The notes under the pieces are model-generated. The model worked only from the letters and a program-made list of their open reading frames with translations, had not been told where the DNA came from and did no database searches. Below are positions 47,164 through 56,377 of a stretch of DNA of 64,000 bases, piece by piece; position 1 is the first letter of the stretch, and every line of letters starts with the position of its first letter. This DNA is from Paenibacillus alginolyticus DSM 5050 = NBRC 15375 (GTDB taxonomy: Bacteria; Bacillota; Bacilli; Paenibacillales; NBRC-103111). The stretch covers positions 40,713 through 104,712 of the forward strand of contig NZ_AUGY01000018.1 of NCBI RefSeq assembly GCF_000422905.1, given 5' to 3'. The position numbers and the translations under genes are program-made.

Positions 47164-48201
47164 TTAATCATTCCTCCCATTTCCCCATCGAATAGCCGTT
47201 GCTCCCCACGCATAGCCGATACCTGCGCTCACGAGCACTACCCGATCGCCATTTTTGATTTTACCCTGCTCCACGCCCAGCTCTAGACTTAAAATTTGGT
47301 CCAACTGACCGACATGACCGTAATCCTGCAGATAGACCGATTGCTCCTGCGACAGCCCTATCTCCTGAAGTACATAGTCATGCGCCGACTTTTTCATGTG
47401 CAAAATGGCCAAATAATCGATATCGGTCAGCTGCCAACCGCTTTTCTCCGCCGCCCTGCGAATGACTTCAACAAAACGCGCCATCGACGTGCCGTCAAGC
47501 CGTTCTTTCATCCCCTCGGGATCCGGCACATCCAGATAAAGCCCATACCCCTGATTCAGCAAATCGCTGGTTAAAGGCATCTTCGTACCGCCAACAGGTA
47601 TAATGACATCCTCCGCAAACGCACCGTCGGTAATCAAATGACTTTCGAGCACGACGTTACTCGCGTGCCCTTTGCGCAGCAGCATAGCGCCTCCGCCCGC
47701 AGCCAAATTAAACATAAACCGCGTTCGCGGGTTCTGATAATCGATGAGATCGACGTTCCGATAGCCCCCGGCAAGCAGCACCGTACGGATCGAATCATCG
47801 GCCATCATCAGGCTCTTCGCCACCTTGAGAGCCATGATCGTCGTTCCGCATCGAAGCGCTGCGTCGAAAGCCCAGGCGTTCACTGCTCCAACCTCGTGCT
47901 GCAGTTTAAGTGCCGTAGTCCAAACCGGATACTCCTTATGCTCTTCGCCGATATATATGACCAGATCGATTTCCTTCGGGTCGATTCCCGCTTTCGCGAT
48001 CGCTTCGCGAGCAGCATGGATACCCATTTCACAGCTGTGATCATCCGGACCGGGAACATGCTTTTGCCGGATCCCAAGCTTATGCTCCACCACAACTTCA
48101 GGCAAACCCGATGCCTCCGCAATCTCCTTAGCCGTCATAATCGGTTGAGGCAAATATACACCAGTGCTTAAAATGCCTATAGGCTCATTGGAGACACTCA
48201 T
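47164..48201 (-). CDS. KASIII-like beta-ketoacyl synthase family enzyme
   Basis: 345 aa, thiolase fold of the FabH type. Catalytic Cys118 is in AFDAALRCGTTIMAL. The His of the second motif is probably His268 in AILHMKKSAHDYV, where FabH has HQAN. The third position, Asn in FabH (GNTSA), is His296 in YGHVGQLD. The N-terminus GILSTGVYLPQPIMTAKEIA is typical. This altered triad suggests an acyltransferase or thioester-exchange activity rather than standard fatty-acid initiation. It lies in the operon with an ABC importer, a hydrolase and a reductase. AGGG-type ribosome site, 10 bp after the small gene. Confidence 0.88.
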   Translation of the reverse strand: MSVSNEPIGILSTGVYLPQPIMTAKEIAEASGLPEVVVEHKLGIRQKHVPGPDDHSCEMGIHAAREAIAKAGIDPKEIDLVIYIGEEHKEYPVWTTALKLQHEVGAVNAWAFDAALRCGTTIMALKVAKSLMMADDSIRTVLLAGGYRNVDLIDYQNPRTRFMFNLAAGGGAMLLRKGHASNVVLESHLITDGAFAEDVIIPVGGTKMPLTSDLLNQGYGLYLDVPDPEGMKERLDGTSMARFVEVIRRAAEKSGWQLTDIDYLAILHMKKSAHDYVLQEIGLSQEQSVYLQDYGHVGQLDQILSLELGVEQGKIKNGDRVVLVSAGIGYAWGATAIRWGNGRND

Positions 48202-48210
48202 ACAATCACT

Positions 48211-48396
48211 TCACCCTTTTCTTAAAGCCTGCTCGATGTAGTCGAACGCTTCCTGCATGGTACCGACCACAATTTCATCCTGGTCCTGCACATGCGTAAT
48301 GCGAATACGCCAACGACGGTCTTCGGGTTGCTCCTCTTCGCCCACGGAGCTAAATCGAAGTACAAAGGAGCTCACAATATGGGGTTCTAGTGCCAT
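48211..48396 (-). CDS. Small conserved-looking soluble protein (61 aa)
   Basis: ATG 48396 follows GGTGGAG and overlaps the livM stop by 10 nt. The sequence begins MALEPHIVSSFVLRFSSVGE, has the acidic stretch EEEQPEDRRW and ends with the amphipathic helix TMQEAFDYIEQAL. It has no membrane segment or cysteine. Its position between livM and the KASIII-like gene, with coupling to both, indicates it belongs to the pathway. I do not recognise a family; it could bind the KASIII-like enzyme or act as a small chaperone. Confidence 0.8.
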   Translation of the reverse strand: MALEPHIVSSFVLRFSSVGEEEQPEDRRWRIRITHVQDQDEIVVGTMQEAFDYIEQALRKG

Positions 48397-49394
48397 TTTT
48401 TCTCCACCCGCCTTTCGAGTACAGGAGATCGCCATTTCTTCCACCACTGCCTTAATGTACCGGCAATACCGAGCGGAAACACCATGACAATAAGGATATA
48501 CAGTAAACCAAAGAAAATAATCCAACGATCAAAGATGGCATAGGTCTTAGCAAGGTTGGATAATCCGTTATGCGCCAGTTCGATAATCGCTGAGCCGATG
48601 AGGCCGCCGTACAGCGTCCCTACCCCGCCGATAATCGTCATTAACAAGGCATCCAGCGTAATATCCGTAGAGAACACGGATGTATTAACAAAACGCAGCG
48701 TTACGGCATACATCGATCCCGCAAGCGCAGCCACCATGCCGGCAACGATACTGGCGATGACCTTATAGTGCACAAGATTAAAGCCAAGCGAGCGTGTCCG
48801 CTGCTCATTCTCGCGGATGGCTTGCAGCACGCGACCAAGCGGTGATACCGTGAAACGCAACATCAGCAGGAACACGACGATCAGCACCGCTAAGGCAATC
48901 CAATAAAAGCTGCGTCGGTCCATAAGAAGATCCGGGATGGTGAAGGTAAAGCCTTCTCCCCCTTTGGTGAGCGTGCGCCATTTCTCGGCAGCTACTTGAA
49001 ACAAGCCCGCAAAGGCAAGCGTGAGCATCGCGTAATAATGGCTTTTTAACCGCAGCGACAGCATACCGACTAAATAGCTAATCAAAGCTGCAATGATGAG
49101 GCCAATTAAAATGGCTAGCAGCAGGACTCCGATGGAATGGCCATAGTTATGCATCATGATTCCGACGGCATAAGCTCCTATACCGAAAAACATGGCATGC
49201 CCAAAAGATACAATTCCTGTGTACCCCAACAAAAGATCATAGCTGATAGCGAAGATACCGAAGATAAAAATTTTCGTCACAAGGATCATCGCGCTGCGCG
49301 AATCGTTTATGAGCGGATACAAAGCTAATAGAAGAGACATAATCCCATATACCGTAAGAGAGCCGGAAAACCTTTTATTAAGCAGCGTTAGCAT
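48387..49394 (-). CDS. livM: Branched-chain-type ABC transporter permease LivM
   Basis: 335 aa from ATG 49394 with AGGGGTGAG upstream. Eight to ten membrane spans; YDLLLGYTGIVSFGHAMFFG and RVLQAIRENEQRTRSLGFNL are the LivM signatures, and GVGTLYGGLIGSAI the later loop. With LivH it forms the channel for import of branched-chain amino acids or, in many catabolic clusters, of aromatic or other small organic acids. The KASIII/ligase context favours an organic acid. The stop overlaps the 61-aa gene. Confidence 0.93.
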   Translation of the reverse strand: MLTLLNKRFSGSLTVYGIMSLLLALYPLINDSRSAMILVTKIFIFGIFAISYDLLLGYTGIVSFGHAMFFGIGAYAVGIMMHNYGHSIGVLLLAILIGLIIAALISYLVGMLSLRLKSHYYAMLTLAFAGLFQVAAEKWRTLTKGGEGFTFTIPDLLMDRRSFYWIALAVLIVVFLLMLRFTVSPLGRVLQAIRENEQRTRSLGFNLVHYKVIASIVAGMVAALAGSMYAVTLRFVNTSVFSTDITLDALLMTIIGGVGTLYGGLIGSAIIELAHNGLSNLAKTYAIFDRWIIFFGLLYILIVMVFPLGIAGTLRQWWKKWRSPVLERRVEKKWH

Positions 49395-49398
49395 AATC

Positions 49399-50268
49399 TC
49401 ACCCCTTCGATCCAAGCAAGCCGGATGGCTTGACCAAGAGCACAAGGACCATCAGCAGCATATTGACAGCGAGCGACAAGTCGGGAACATAATACGCCAT
49501 TAATGAACCTGTCAGCCCAACAATAACGGAAGCGAGTGCTGAGCCGTTAATATTACCCATTCCACCGATGACAACGACGATAAACGCGAGAATCGCAAAC
49601 TGCATACCCATCTCAGCAAACACAATGCCGGAATAAGGCGCGAGCAGCACGCCGCCAAGAGCTGCCATCGCTGCACCCAACATGAAGACACCCGTAAATA
49701 CACGATGGATAGGAATACCTAGCGCCTGCACCATTTCTTTGTTCTGCACACCGGCACGTACGATAAGACCGAGCCTCGTACGGTTCATAAGGAGGTGCAG
49801 CACTAGCAGCACTAGCAGGACTAGGAGACCAACACCTATAATAAATAATCTGTATTTGATAAAAATGACGCCACCCAAGCTCCAACTGCCATCAAGTGCT
49901 TTCGGCACAGGCGCAGAGATCGGATTCGGTCCCCACACGACCTTTAATAACTCACTCAAGACAAGCATGACACCGAGCGTAACGAGAATTTGCTGAACAT
50001 GGTTGCCGTACACAGGCCGAATGACGATGCGTTCCATCACGAGGCCAAGAACAAGACCGGTAACGATCGCGCCGATGATGGCCAGTATAAAGCTGCCCGT
50101 GCGAGCGAATAACCAAACACCGGAATATGCTCCCCAAGCAAACAATCCGCCATGTCCAAAATTAAGAACATCCATCAATCCGAAAATCAAGGTAAGTCCT
50201 GCCGCCAGCAAGAATACGAGCATACCGGTTGCGAGACCGTTAACGAGCAAGTTTGTCACTGTAGCCAT
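49399..50268 (-). CDS. livH: Branched-chain-type ABC transporter permease LivH
   Basis: 289 aa with eight membrane spans. LIFGLMDVLNFGHGGLFAWG and ERIVIRPVYGNHVQQILVTL match LivH; GVQNKEMVQALGIPIHRVF and GGMGNINGSALASVIVG follow. It stops 4 bp before livM starts, and begins 27 bp after livF ends. Same transporter as livM, livF, livG and the binding protein. Confidence 0.94.
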   Translation of the reverse strand: MATVTNLLVNGLATGMLVFLLAAGLTLIFGLMDVLNFGHGGLFAWGAYSGVWLFARTGSFILAIIGAIVTGLVLGLVMERIVIRPVYGNHVQQILVTLGVMLVLSELLKVVWGPNPISAPVPKALDGSWSLGGVIFIKYRLFIIGVGLLVLLVLLVLHLLMNRTRLGLIVRAGVQNKEMVQALGIPIHRVFTGVFMLGAAMAALGGVLLAPYSGIVFAEMGMQFAILAFIVVVIGGMGNINGSALASVIVGLTGSLMAYYVPDLSLAVNMLLMVLVLLVKPSGLLGSKG

Positions 50269-50295
50269 AGTGATACGGCCTCCTCTGTTGTGAAT

Positions 50296-51000
50296 TTAGG
50301 CAATCCCCAAAAACCGTTCGCGGGTTTCCGGATCTTCCCTGAGCTCCTTCATTCGCCCGCCCAGGACGATCCGGCCTTCATCCACAATATAGTAGCGGTC
50401 CCCTATTCGGCTGGCCATGAAAAAGTTTTGCTCGACCAGGAGCACCGTCGTTTTCTTCTTGATTTGTTCGATGGACTGCATGAGCTTCTCAACCACGATC
50501 GGCGCAAGCCCCTTACTGGGCTCGTCGATCAAAAGCAGCTCATTCTCTCCGACATATGCTCTCGCAATCGCCAGCATCTGTTTCTGCCCGCCGCTGAGAT
50601 GACCGCTTTTGCGCTGCCAGAACGTCCGCAGGTCAGGAAAAAGCTCTAGAATCCATTCTTGGCGCTGCAAAGCCGCATCATGCCCAGCCCGCATAGCGAC
50701 CTTCATATTCTCTTGAACGGTCAAATCGGCGAAGATACCCTGATCTTCCGGCACATATCCGATCCCTTTACGGGCAATAGCGTAAGTGGGCAGCCTCTCA
50801 ATACGTTCTCCCTTGAAGGTAATGCTGCCCTGGGAAATCGGGTTCAACCCCATGATCGATCGGAGCGTTGTTGTTTTACCTGCACCGTTACGCCCCAATA
50901 ATACGGTGATCTCCCCAGGCGTTACTTCCAATGAAATGCCTTGTAAAATGTGATACTGACCAATAAAGGTTTCGATGCCTTCGACATTAAGAAGCGTCAT
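50296..51000 (-). CDS. livF: Branched-chain-type ABC transporter ATPase LivF
   Basis: 234 aa. Walker A is LLGRNGAGKTTTLR, the signature is HLSGGQKQMLAIA, Walker B is LLLIDEPSKGLAP and the H-loop position is VLLVEQNFFMA. The NP-rich FADLTVQENMKVAM segment is LivF-like. The start overlaps the livG stop by 14 nt, so the pair is coupled. Confidence 0.95.
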   Translation of the reverse strand: MTLLNVEGIETFIGQYHILQGISLEVTPGEITVLLGRNGAGKTTTLRSIMGLNPISQGSITFKGERIERLPTYAIARKGIGYVPEDQGIFADLTVQENMKVAMRAGHDAALQRQEWILELFPDLRTFWQRKSGHLSGGQKQMLAIARAYVGENELLLIDEPSKGLAPIVVEKLMQSIEQIKKKTTVLLVEQNFFMASRIGDRYYIVDEGRIVLGGRMKELREDPETRERFLGIA

Positions 51001-51751
51001 CGTAAAAGCCCCCTAAGTAAGCGGATTGGACCAACTCATTGTTCATGATCTCTTGGGGTGAACCGTCCGCGAGCAGCTTTCCGTTAAACAGAACCGTCAA
51101 CGAGTCGGAAAGATCTAGGACCATCTCCATCTTGTGCTCGATCAGCACAATGGAGCGATCGCCCCGTTCTTTAATGCCGCGAATGACTTCTAAGATGGCA
51201 GGTACCTCTTCCATGGAAATACCGGCAGTGGGTTCATCAAGCAGCAGCAGCTCGGCGTTCAGAGCTAGCAGCATAGCAATCTCTAGCTTGCGCTTTTCTC
51301 CATGCGCCAGCATGCGCGCCGGCGTGCTCGCCACACCCGACAATAATACCGTATGGAGCAGCTCCTTGGATTCTTCCTCCAACCGTCGGAAAGAGCTGAA
51401 ATGACGAAAAAAGTTATACCGGATGCCTTCCCGAGATTGAACGGCTAACCGGACATTTTCCAGCGCTGTCAGATTCGGAAACACGTTCGTAATTTGAAAA
51501 GACCGCCCGATGCCCAGCCGGGTTCGAGCATGAGGAGACAGCTGAGTCACATCTTGCCCCTTGAACCACACAGTTCCCCTTGTCGGCTTCAACTCGCCGC
51601 TCAGCAAATTGAAAAAGGTCGTTTTCCCCGCTCCATTCGGCCCGATGATCGATTTAAAATGCCGGGGTGGCACCGTAAGGTCCACCCCGTTCACCGCCGT
51701 ATGTCCGCCGAACGCGATCGTCAGATCACGGGTTTCGAGAATCGGCTTCAT
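50987..51751 (-). CDS. livG: Branched-chain-type ABC transporter ATPase LivG
   Basis: 254 aa from ATG 51751 with AAGGAGCGAG upstream; earlier in-frame codons overlap the binding-protein stop. Walker A is IIGPNGAGKTTFFN, the signature region is MLAHGEKRKLEIAMLLAL, Walker B is LLLLDEPTAGISMEE and the H-loop IVLIEHKMEMV. The LivG-specific RLGIGRSFQITNVFPNLTAL segment is present. Starts 16 bp after the binding-protein gene. Confidence 0.95.
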   Translation of the reverse strand: MKPILETRDLTIAFGGHTAVNGVDLTVPPRHFKSIIGPNGAGKTTFFNLLSGELKPTRGTVWFKGQDVTQLSPHARTRLGIGRSFQITNVFPNLTALENVRLAVQSREGIRYNFFRHFSSFRRLEEESKELLHTVLLSGVASTPARMLAHGEKRKLEIAMLLALNAELLLLDEPTAGISMEEVPAILEVIRGIKERGDRSIVLIEHKMEMVLDLSDSLTVLFNGKLLADGSPQEIMNNELVQSAYLGGFYDDAS

Positions 51752-51767
51752 TCGCACTCGCTCCTTG

Positions 51768-53060
51768 CTATTTTTTATTACGAATCGGCGGAGCCGTTTC
51801 ATCCATCTTCATTTCACGCATGAGCTCCGGTACTGGATAATCGAAGCCATCTTTTTTCACCAACTTGATTGCGTACATGGACTGCAGTGCCTGATGGTCT
51901 TCCGCGCGGAACTTCATTGTTCCCTTTGGTGTTTCGAAAGACATGCCTTCCATGACCTTGATGATCGTGTCGGTATTCATGTCAAATCCAGCCTTTTTAA
52001 CCGCTTCTGCAATCGCAAGCGCTGCCGACATGCCTCCCGGCGTAAACAGATCCGGAACTTCGTTGTTGAAACGCTTCTTGTTTTCATCGACCAGCCATTT
52101 GTTGATATCATTATTCGGGAGCGTGTTGTAATAGATGGAAAAGCCTTCCATCCCAACAAGATCATTCATGGTTTTGAGCGCTACGATGTCCGGTGCTCCC
52201 GTGGAAATTTTGATGCCGCTTGCTTGAACCTTCATATCCTGCAGCTGCTTCCATGGCGAGTTCGCGCCTGCCCACACAACAAACAGGTAGTCCGGCTTCG
52301 CTTCTAAGATTTTCTGAATGTTCGGCGTAAAATCAGTAGCCGCCGCACCTGGGTATTGCTCCGTTACGAAACTTGCGCCTAGCTTAACTGCCGCCTCCTT
52401 AAACGCTGCGATACCGTCGCGACCATATGCGCTGTCCGGTGCCAGAGTAGCAATCTTAACGCCCTGCTTCGCAATGGCTGCCGCACCTGCTACCGCATCC
52501 TGCGAGGAGTTGCGTCCCGTACGGAAAATGTATTTATTCCAGCTAGCTCCTGTAATACTGTCTGCCACAGCAGGCTCAACGACCATGACCTTCTTATATT
52601 CCTGCGCAAGCGGTAGAACAGCTAACGTATCGCCTGAACTCGACGATCCGACAAGGAAATCAACCTTATCCTTCTCGAGCAGTTTCGTCGCTTTCTGAAC
52701 TGCAACGTCCGGCTTCGTCTCTGTATCTTCGACAATAATCTGAATAGGGTGGCCATCCAATACCTTCGTCCCTTTGGTTACGTAGTCTATACCCATTTCA
52801 AAGCCGCGCGTTGTCTGCTTTCCGTAGCTTTCAAGCGCGCCTGTCATTGAAGCCAGTACCCCAATTTTGATCGGTGTTTTATTAGTGGCGGCGCTTTCAG
52901 CAGGTGCCTTCGTAGCCGCTGCAGTTGTCGCTGCTGTAGCTGCTGCTGTCGGTGAAGCTGAGCTATTGCTAGTCGTCGTACTTGTGCACGCAGATGAAAG
53001 CAGCAGCATGGTTGTTAATACTGCTAAACTTCCGCCGCGTCCCCATTTTTTTGTTGGCAT
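51768..53060 (-). CDS. ABC transporter substrate-binding lipoprotein (branched-chain amino acid/organic acid type)
   Basis: 430 aa from ATG 53060 with GAGGGGGA upstream. The signal peptide ends in lipobox LSSAC (Cys25). A Ser/Thr/Ala linker precedes the LivJ-type periplasmic-binding fold: IGVLASMTGALESYGKQTTR, VDFLVGSSSSGDTLAVLPLA and ATLAPDSAYGRDGIAAF. It captures the ligand for LivFGHM. Binding proteins of this group beside acyl-CoA ligases often bind aromatic or aliphatic acids rather than amino acids. First gene of the nine-gene operon; promoter with direct repeats at 53095-53127. Confidence 0.92.
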   Translation of the reverse strand: MPTKKWGRGGSLAVLTTMLLLSSACTSTTTSNSSASPTAAATAATTAAATKAPAESAATNKTPIKIGVLASMTGALESYGKQTTRGFEMGIDYVTKGTKVLDGHPIQIIVEDTETKPDVAVQKATKLLEKDKVDFLVGSSSSGDTLAVLPLAQEYKKVMVVEPAVADSITGASWNKYIFRTGRNSSQDAVAGAAAIAKQGVKIATLAPDSAYGRDGIAAFKEAAVKLGASFVTEQYPGAAATDFTPNIQKILEAKPDYLFVVWAGANSPWKQLQDMKVQASGIKISTGAPDIVALKTMNDLVGMEGFSIYYNTLPNNDINKWLVDENKKRFNNEVPDLFTPGGMSAALAIAEAVKKAGFDMNTDTIIKVMEGMSFETPKGTMKFRAEDHQALQSMYAIKLVKKDGFDYPVPELMREMKMDETAPPIRNKK

Positions 53061-53094
53061 GAAGAAAATCCCCCTCTTCGTTTCGAATGACCTC

Positions 53095-53127
53095 ATCATA
53101 ATTGGGAAGGGTTACAAATCAGTTACA
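53095..53127 (-). promoter_or_regulatory. Candidate BTAD-activator site and -10 box for the nine-gene operon
   Basis: On the plus strand GTTACA occurs at 53111-53116 and 53122-53127, start to start 11 bp. On the minus strand the repeat is followed by 10 nt and TATGAT (53095-53100), the usual geometry for SARP-type activators, which bind next to the -10 box. It overlaps the stop codon of the regulator gene itself. A close copy lies at 57959-57975. Confidence 0.6.
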
Positions 53128-56100
53128 TCAGATTCCGACAGCTGTTTATACAGCTCCTGCGTAGCAGGCATCGGTTCGACCCCCATCTCTTCGGCTAGAG
53201 CGTGCTGGCATTTTTGATACCATCTGGCGGCCTGGCGTCGGTTACCCAGCTTGAGATGGCACTGCATGAGGAGACGGTAAGCCTCTTCCCAGCAGGAATC
53301 CTTGTGGACAATCGCTTCGCACCAGTGGATAGCGCGGTCATAGGATTGGGCTTTCACCTGTAGACGTGCTAACCTTTCTGCCCCGCGCAGGTAAAGGACC
53401 AACAATCTTTCGCGCTCCTCAATACACCAATCCTCATAACGACGGTCAGGCATATAATCACCTTTGTAAAGCTCAAGACCTTTTTCTAGAAGCGCCAAGG
53501 CTATGGCCGGGTCCGAGTCCTCCAGACCTGCTTTAAGAAGCGCTTCAAATTCAATCGTGTCCAGTTCAAAGCCGGACGCCAGATTCAACCCATAGGAGGA
53601 GCCATGCCGCTGAATAAAGAAAGGGTTGCTACGCGCGCGCCGATGCGGCTCAAGCGCTGTATTTAGCGCGTTTAGCATCACTTTGAAATCCCGCGCTGCG
53701 GATTTGTCGTCAGATTGCGGGTAGAGAAGGGCTAGAATGGCTTCCTTCGGCAGCAGCTGCTGGCGCTTAACGACGAGCAGCTGGAACAGTTCCTTGGCTT
53801 TACCGCGCTGCCAATCCTTCTCTTCAAGCTCACGGTCACCCAGCCTTACACGGAATCCTCCCAGGGTTTCGATGTGAAGGGTGTAGCCCGGATGGTACGT
53901 CATATGCTCCATCCCCATGCCCGTCAACAAATGGGTGACATATCCGCTCTCGATCTTTTGCTTCTGTGCTTCAATGAGAAGCGGCGCCAGATGCTGTACA
54001 TCACGGGGGCCAAATAACGTACGCCGCTCGATAAGAGCATCATAATCGCCGTATTGCAACATTTGGAGAAAGCGTTCCATCACATCGTGGAATCGATCAT
54101 CCTGCTCAGTACGGTAAGCAAGCATCGCTTGCCACAGCAGCGTTACCGTCAGACCGTAACTATCGCCGCACAGCATGAACCGATTGTGGCAGTCCAAGAA
54201 TACCGCGGCTGCCTCCTCCCAGCGGGATGTGTAATAAGCAGCGATGCCACGGGAAATTCGGATGTAGGAAGATAACCACTCATCGTTGACTTTCTCCGTC
54301 TCAGCAAGCGCCTCTTCGCCGAACTGTGCAGCCAGCTCGAAGGCTCCTTCACGGCCGTAGAGCAGGGCGAGCCCCATGAGCGGCTCCGCCTTTCCGCGCG
54401 ACACATCGAGCTGCTCCATCATTTCCTGGGCAGCACGATAGCACTTCACGGCAACAGTAGGGTCGTATTTCTGTAAGAGCTGTGCCGCGTGCCCCATGCG
54501 CATCCACCCAACGGCTTCAACGAAAGGGGCATGTAAGCGAATGCCAATCATCATCCCGGCTTCGGCCAACTGCTTCGCAGTCTCTGGTTGACCTTGCATG
54601 GACGCGATAAGTGAAAGCAGCAGTTCAATCTCGCGATGTGAACGGGGGAGCTGCGAAGCGGATGCGCTGCTTCGCTGCTGCACGATTCGCTCGGCAAGCC
54701 GCTTGGCTTGCCTCAAGCGGCCTGTGCGTAAATGTAACCGCGCTTCCAGCCAGTCTTCATGGAAATCAGTGAGGAAAAGGCGACATTTGTTAAACCAGTC
54801 TTCGGCTTCCGCCGCACGCCCGGAGTTCACCAAATTTTCCGCCATCAACCCATACAAGCGGACCCGGTGTGTATCCTCCGGATGGACCGAAGACTCAAGC
54901 AGATCAATAGATCGTTCAAGCAGCTTTTGTGCTCTTCCTGGCTGAATGGTATCCAGATAAACGCGAACCTGCCCCTCAAGTGCCAGCGATTGTCCCAACC
55001 TGTCTGATGCTGCGGCTGCCAGCTGCTCCGCCTGTGTATAGCAGCTCAACGCTTGCTCGTACACGCAGCGATAGCGATGAACGTCCCCTTCATAGATCCA
55101 AAGCATAAACCTCACATTCTTCTCGGCCAGCGGTGTTCGCCGGATACGATCCATCAGCGCTTCGAGCTGGCCGGTTTCCATCAACGCACGACCGTGAATC
55201 TCCAGCATACGGGCTGCTTCGCCAGCATCGCCGGCCGCTGCGAACAGATTCATCGCCTGCCCATACTGACCAGTCGCAGCCAAATACGCCGCGGCCAAAT
55301 GAGCGAACCGGACGTATTCCTTGTGCATTTTTTTAAATTGTCCCTGCAAAAAATCCCGAAATAACGAATGATATCGGAATAATCCCTCGCCGAGATGTGC
55401 CAAAAATAAGCTTTGACTGCATAGTTTTGCAAGAAGCTGATAAGAATCATCCCGTTCCAGGATCCGATTGCAGGCATCGGCCGTGAGTTCCTCCAATAGA
55501 CTGGTTTGCAGCATAAACAGCCCGATATCCGGAGTTTGCTTCTGAAAAACCTCAAGCGCTAAGAAGCGGAACAAATCATCCATCGTCTCCGCTTCGTCCG
55601 CTACTAGTGTTTGGACATCACTGCCGGTCAAAAGTAAGCGCTGCCAAATGAGTTGGACCGCAATAGCCCATCCTTCCGTCCTAAGGTATATGAGCTGCGC
55701 CTCTTCAGGTCGCAGTGGATAGTCATAGTAATCTGTAAAAAGCACCTCGATCTCCTCTTCGGAGAAAGCAAGGTCTTGCTCTGTTATCTCCAGCAGGTCA
55801 CCGCGAACTTTCATCGCCGCGAGCGGCTCCCAGTTGGGACGGTTGCGGCTTAATAAAACAACATGGATCCCAGCAGGAATATGTTTTAACGTATATTGCA
55901 TGAAAGCATCTACACCTTCGCAATGCTGAATCAGGTGGTAGTCATCCAATACAAGCGTAAGCTCTTCGGGAATCATCCCTAGCTCGTTCAGGAAAGCATC
56001 GAATAATCGGTGAAATTCCGAATCACGAACGTAATATTCTCCCTGAGCCAAATGGTTCAAAAGCTCTTCTCCAAATGCGGGAAATCGCCCGCGAATAGCA

Positions 56101-56354
56101 TGAACGATATAGGTTAGAAAGACATACAAATCATCGTCATGCTCACTGATACTGTACCAGCAGTAAGGAGCGGACATTTCGCGTATAAATGAGGCTACAG
56201 CTGTACTTTTACCATAACCTGGGCCAGAGTGGACCAGAGTCAGCGGATGATCGTTCAGGCGCTTTAGTTTTTTGGCAAGAGCGGATCGTTTCAACATTTG
56301 AGACTTTACCCGATGTGGCGTTAACTTGGTCTTGAGCACGATGCTAGTCTTCAT
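53112..56354 (-). CDS. Large MalT-like ATPase/BTAD-domain transcriptional activator
   Basis: 1,080 aa from ATG 56354 with GAGGTG 6 nt upstream. An N-terminal P-loop NTPase (about 20-330) has Walker A HSGPGYGKSTA (43-51) and LTLVLDDYHLIQHC as Walker B, as in MalT/LuxR-type STAND proteins. A long helical, TPR-like middle (about 350-820) follows. The C-terminal part carries a winged helix (LGGFRVRLGDRELEEKDWQR..., about 840-920) and a BTAD (about 930-1080) with AARDFKVMLNALNTALEPHR and YRLLMQCHLKLGNRRQAARW. Such proteins activate transcription after ligand- and ATP-dependent assembly. It is expected to control the neighbouring operons and itself. Confidence 0.9.
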   Translation of the reverse strand: MKTSIVLKTKLTPHRVKSQMLKRSALAKKLKRLNDHPLTLVHSGPGYGKSTAVASFIREMSAPYCWYSISEHDDDLYVFLTYIVHAIRGRFPAFGEELLNHLAQGEYYVRDSEFHRLFDAFLNELGMIPEELTLVLDDYHLIQHCEGVDAFMQYTLKHIPAGIHVVLLSRNRPNWEPLAAMKVRGDLLEITEQDLAFSEEEIEVLFTDYYDYPLRPEEAQLIYLRTEGWAIAVQLIWQRLLLTGSDVQTLVADEAETMDDLFRFLALEVFQKQTPDIGLFMLQTSLLEELTADACNRILERDDSYQLLAKLCSQSLFLAHLGEGLFRYHSLFRDFLQGQFKKMHKEYVRFAHLAAAYLAATGQYGQAMNLFAAAGDAGEAARMLEIHGRALMETGQLEALMDRIRRTPLAEKNVRFMLWIYEGDVHRYRCVYEQALSCYTQAEQLAAAASDRLGQSLALEGQVRVYLDTIQPGRAQKLLERSIDLLESSVHPEDTHRVRLYGLMAENLVNSGRAAEAEDWFNKCRLFLTDFHEDWLEARLHLRTGRLRQAKRLAERIVQQRSSASASQLPRSHREIELLLSLIASMQGQPETAKQLAEAGMMIGIRLHAPFVEAVGWMRMGHAAQLLQKYDPTVAVKCYRAAQEMMEQLDVSRGKAEPLMGLALLYGREGAFELAAQFGEEALAETEKVNDEWLSSYIRISRGIAAYYTSRWEEAAAVFLDCHNRFMLCGDSYGLTVTLLWQAMLAYRTEQDDRFHDVMERFLQMLQYGDYDALIERRTLFGPRDVQHLAPLLIEAQKQKIESGYVTHLLTGMGMEHMTYHPGYTLHIETLGGFRVRLGDRELEEKDWQRGKAKELFQLLVVKRQQLLPKEAILALLYPQSDDKSAARDFKVMLNALNTALEPHRRARSNPFFIQRHGSSYGLNLASGFELDTIEFEALLKAGLEDSDPAIALALLEKGLELYKGDYMPDRRYEDWCIEERERLLVLYLRGAERLARLQVKAQSYDRAIHWCEAIVHKDSCWEEAYRLLMQCHLKLGNRRQAARWYQKCQHALAEEMGVEPMPATQELYKQLSESDVTDL

Positions 56355-56377
56355 CACCGCACCTCTTTCTTGTAAGG

